A stretch of DNA of 64,000 nt from assembly GCF_022539315.1 (NCBI RefSeq), contig NC_066317.1, forward strand, positions 52,184,435-52,248,434, read 5' to 3'. Below, one piece after another: positions 62,418 to 64,000 of this stretch. This DNA comes from Serinus canaria (taxonomy: Eukaryota; Chordata; Aves; Passeriformes; Fringillidae). How positions within the stretch are numbered: position 1 is the first letter of the stretch; each line of letters starts with the position of its first letter. The notes under the pieces are model-generated. The model was given only the letters and a program-made list of their open reading frames with translations, had not been told where the DNA came from and ran no database searches. The position numbers and the translations under genes were made by a program.

Positions 62418-64000
62418 TGAATGTGCTGCTACTTTTAAAAGCTCTATGTCCATAAATTATGTTAGTAGATTCATGGCTCATATACAATTCCAACTCTAAG
62501 TAAAGAAGGCAAGGATCTAGTTCTAAAACTCTAATTTCTTGTGTGGGTTTGTTTTGTTTATTTTTACCTATTTTCACTATATTCTTCTAGTCTGCCATAT
62601 TTCAAATAAAAAGTGCAGACTACATTAAATTTCTTTCATTAGTGTTCTTTGTGCAGACTACAATTATGTGTACCACCATTGGAAATACATTTTTTCCAAA
62701 GGATAACACTGAGAATTACTTTCAGTATTATGGTTATTGCTCTGAGTAGCAAACACTGTGTGTAGAAGGAGACTTCTTGGATTCAAATTGCTTATTTGTC
62801 AGACTGTGCTATAAAAAAGCATGAAAAGAATTTTTTATAAAAGCATTCCACTCTTCATAAAAAACATATTTAACAGCAATTAAAAATCTGATATGTCTCT
62901 AAGCCCTCAGAGAGCAGATGAATAGGATCACTAGAGAAATATTAGACGCTTTACTAGTTTCATATTTTAATTAACATTGATTAAAACAACACTTTCTATA
63001 AACCAAAATATTATTACCCTCACAGGATATAATAAAAAAATTAAAATAAATTGTTACATTACAATAGCTATGAAAAATAACAATAGTTTATCAAAGATTT
63101 AGGCAATGTTAACAAATTCACTTTTATCTTCTCACTGATGATTTCTCCTTGCTCTTTTCTTCCTGATCTTTTTTTTTTTTTTTTCTGTGACTCCTTGTCG
63201 TAAGTAAGGTAAATTTTGGAATTATGTTGCAACTTGAACCAGAAGACTTCAGTATAAATCTTGTTTTTTTCCTCCTTAAGGTCTGTGCTGAGTTTATATT
63301 AAAATAGTTATGAATGAGGAAAAAGCTAAAGTTAAGGATGGTTGCCTAAATAATAAATTTATGTGTAATTTGCTTTCTCTCTTTAGATAAAATTATTTTG
63401 TTTTCAAGGAAAATATTCAAAACATTTGTTTTATTTAGACTTAACCAGTGAAGTTAAGAATAAAAGAATGGCAACGAAAAGCTGAACAGTGAAATATTTC
63501 AAATTTAGATTTTGAAATAATGTATCATTTAGATTTTTTCCAAAATTAAACTATCAATATAACTATTAAAAAATAGACAAAATTTTAAATGGTAATGGGG
63601 AAAAGAGTGGTTTCAGATAAAATTTTGTTTTGAAGAGTGATCCAGAAATTCTAAGGAATTCTAAGGAATCTACATTTGTGTTCCAGTTCACATCACAAGT
63701 GTAGTTTCAAGGCAACTTTCCTGAGCACCCCAACGTTCAGCAGCATGCTCTGTTTAACATTAGGTAAGAGGCCTCGTGGCCTTCACATTGATTTCCTTCC
63801 AACAACCCTAAGCCAGAAGGCAAACATTAGGAGTGTACCTGAGGTAAAAAGAAACCTAATAAGCCTTTGAACCACAGAAATACTGGAAAGCAGGCACCCA
63901 CAATAGAGTAAATACTGTACACCCAACACCCTAAAGATGCATCTCCTAGTGCCACACGTTTTGCTGATGCAGACACCAGCTTTGAGCTCTTATCTTAAGA
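62418..64000. other. Unannotated AT-rich DNA to window end
   Basis: No gene or classifiable repeat recognised. A T run lies at 63169-63184 and a short duplication of ATTCTAAGGA at about 63649-63668. The last 350 bp are less AT-rich, but no motif was identified. Confidence 0.5.

Noticed and set aside
1..64000. CRISPR arrays, tRNA/rRNA genes, bacterial promoters or operons
   Set aside because: Looked for and not seen; the sequence is vertebrate nuclear DNA, so repeats such as 57878-57927 are not CRISPR units.

Overview
The window looks like AT-rich, non-coding nuclear DNA from a bird, most likely an oscine passerine. The evidence is its repeats. There are many CR1 LINE fragments, several ending in the ATTCTRTG-type tails typical of avian CR1. 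There are also solo LTRs whose ends and internal landmarks match LTR families I know from passerine genomes. No protein-coding gene, tRNA, rRNA, CRISPR array or bacterial-type operon could be supported. The long open frames are CR1 reverse-transcriptase remnants, frames inside LTRs, frames inside microsatellites, or unrecognised AT-rich frames. The window therefore reads as a gene desert or the inside of a large intron; sequence alone cannot separate these.

Layout. 0-5 kb: a minus-strand LTR (1827-2398) and a 5'-truncated minus-strand CR1 (3419-4645). 5-12 kb: mostly unannotated, with a short plus-strand CR1 3' end (8181-8530) and a minus-strand CR1 (10783-11980) that keeps a 241-codon open frame with an FADD box. 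12-21 kb: a much older CR1 relic (12300-13385), an ERVL-like solo LTR (13568-14104, plus), a 1.07 kb solo LTR of another family (14164-15234, minus) with a 5-bp target-site duplication, and a second ERVL-like LTR (19752-20778, plus) split by a roughly 400-bp nested insertion. 23.6-23.9 kb: a 236-bp purine-only GAAA/GAA tract. 25.5-26.1 kb: a decayed plus-strand CR1. 32.5-34.4 kb: a solo class II-type LTR (32566-32953, minus) with a perfect 6-bp target-site duplication, and a CR1 ORF2 fragment. 35-49 kb: three weaker LTR candidates, a CR1 3' end (43441-43632), a perfect 18-bp-arm hairpin and a TA microsatellite. 49-54 kb: a minus-strand CR1 interrupted by a compact complete solo LTR (49464-49772), and an internally deleted CR1 (53031-53640) next to a GT repeat. 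54-64 kb: almost featureless apart from a short CR1 tail near 62.35 kb.

The elements do not work together as a system. The window records successive retroelement insertions with readable relative ages: decayed CR1, then younger CR1, then LTRs nested in both. I found no convincing undescribed biological system. The points most worth a second look are the hairpins, the exact LTR/target-duplication structures, the internally deleted CR1 and a few unassigned blocks that differ from the surrounding AT-rich DNA.
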